Assembly: GCA_907165065.1 (NCBI GenBank)
Contig: OU015532.1
Location: forward strand, 46,976,839 to 47,040,838
Length of the DNA: 64,000 bases
Direction: 5' to 3'
Origin: Caprimulgus europaeus
Taxonomy: Eukaryota; Chordata; Aves; Caprimulgiformes; Caprimulgidae
In this document: positions 63,601 through 64,000 of the stretch, one piece after another
How positions within the stretch are numbered: position 1 is the first letter of the stretch
Layout of the letters: every line of letters begins with the position of its first letter
Position numbers and translations under genes: made by a program
Notes under the pieces: model-generated
What the model saw: only the letters and a program-made list of their open reading frames with translations
Told to the model about the DNA's origin: nothing
The model's database searches: none

Positions 63601-64000
63601 TGGCATAAACAGAAAGCCTAGCCTACAGCACTTTTATTTCCTTTTACCATTATCACAACAGTGTAGCTATAAATATTAACTCTCATGAAGTACATTTGTT
63701 GCTGAAACATGACTGAAAAACTTCCCTGTCACCTCATGTTATCACTTGCTTTCTGCACCAGATGTTCTTACAGCCTGTGAGACTGTTCTTGTTTGGGATG
63801 AGAGAGATTTAAGACCACAAGGAGTCTGACATAAAGGTGATCACAGAGAGGAGTGAAATAGTGTGTGGGGGGAAATATTAAAGAGTTTCAAGATAGTCAC
63901 AGATCAAGAGCAAAAATATCTTCTCTCTTTTTAGAAAGAGGCTTAGATATTTTATTCTACATATACAATGAAGCTACTGTGGTAAGTGCAGGGCTGGTGG
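57666..64000. other. gene-free DNA
   Basis: About 6.3 kb with no supportable gene. The longest frame is 126 codons (59206..59586, plus) with no recognisable domain. Small frames at 60303..60826 and 62460..62835 overlap on both strands. No RNA gene or named repeat is visible. Some parts are less AT-rich and could hold conserved non-coding elements, which cannot be judged without alignment. Confidence 0.45.

Noticed and set aside
1-64000. CRISPR arrays, bacterial operons, riboswitches or phage
   Set aside because: CR1 elements, avian LTRs and AT-rich gene-poor DNA show a vertebrate genome. No regularly spaced repeat array or operon is present.

Overview
This window looks like a stretch of bird genome, most likely a songbird, with no host protein-coding gene that I can support. 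The evidence is repeat content: several CR1 LINE 3' ends of the avian type, a diverged LTR of the class III (ERVL-like) kind common in passerines, and a tRNA-Trp-primed provirus with alpharetrovirus-like traits. The rest is AT-rich intergenic or intronic DNA whose open frames are short and scattered and show no domain I recognise.

The main feature is a provirus on the minus strand at 15745..22132. It has two 409-bp LTRs that I find identical by eye, a 6-bp target duplication (AAGAGG), a tRNA-Trp-type primer binding site and a polypurine tract. The LTRs carry a TATA box and an AATAAA signal. The interior is 5.57 kb and cannot support a full viral life cycle. In element order it holds: a leader with a short frameshifted frame where gag should begin; a GC- and CpG-rich block (20828..21190) in the gag position; about 1 kb of AT-rich DNA; a broken reverse transcriptase with YMDD (18437..19790); a block that looks like the 3' end of a polyadenylated cellular mRNA (17517..18436, with a stop codon, about 0.7 kb of UTR-like sequence, a GATAAA hexamer and 27 A); remnants of the env transmembrane subunit; and two membrane-anchor-like frames. 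RNase H, integrase, SU and nearly all of gag are missing.

Identical LTRs around a wrecked interior suggest that an already defective genome was packaged and reverse transcribed recently with proteins supplied by another virus. The poly(A) block and the CpG block are the best candidates for captured host sequence. They are the most interesting part of the window.

The rest, left to right: a TTTTA satellite (2502..2744), a CR1 end (14391..14791), the provirus, a diverged solo LTR with an internal GA microsatellite (32556..33164), a perfect 15-bp-arm hairpin (38974..39009), a plus-strand CR1 end (40580..40917), two minus-strand CR1 ends 1 kb apart (47363..47680 and 48411..48658), and a much older CR1 fragment (56440..57665). 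Assorted AT and AC low-complexity tracts lie between them.
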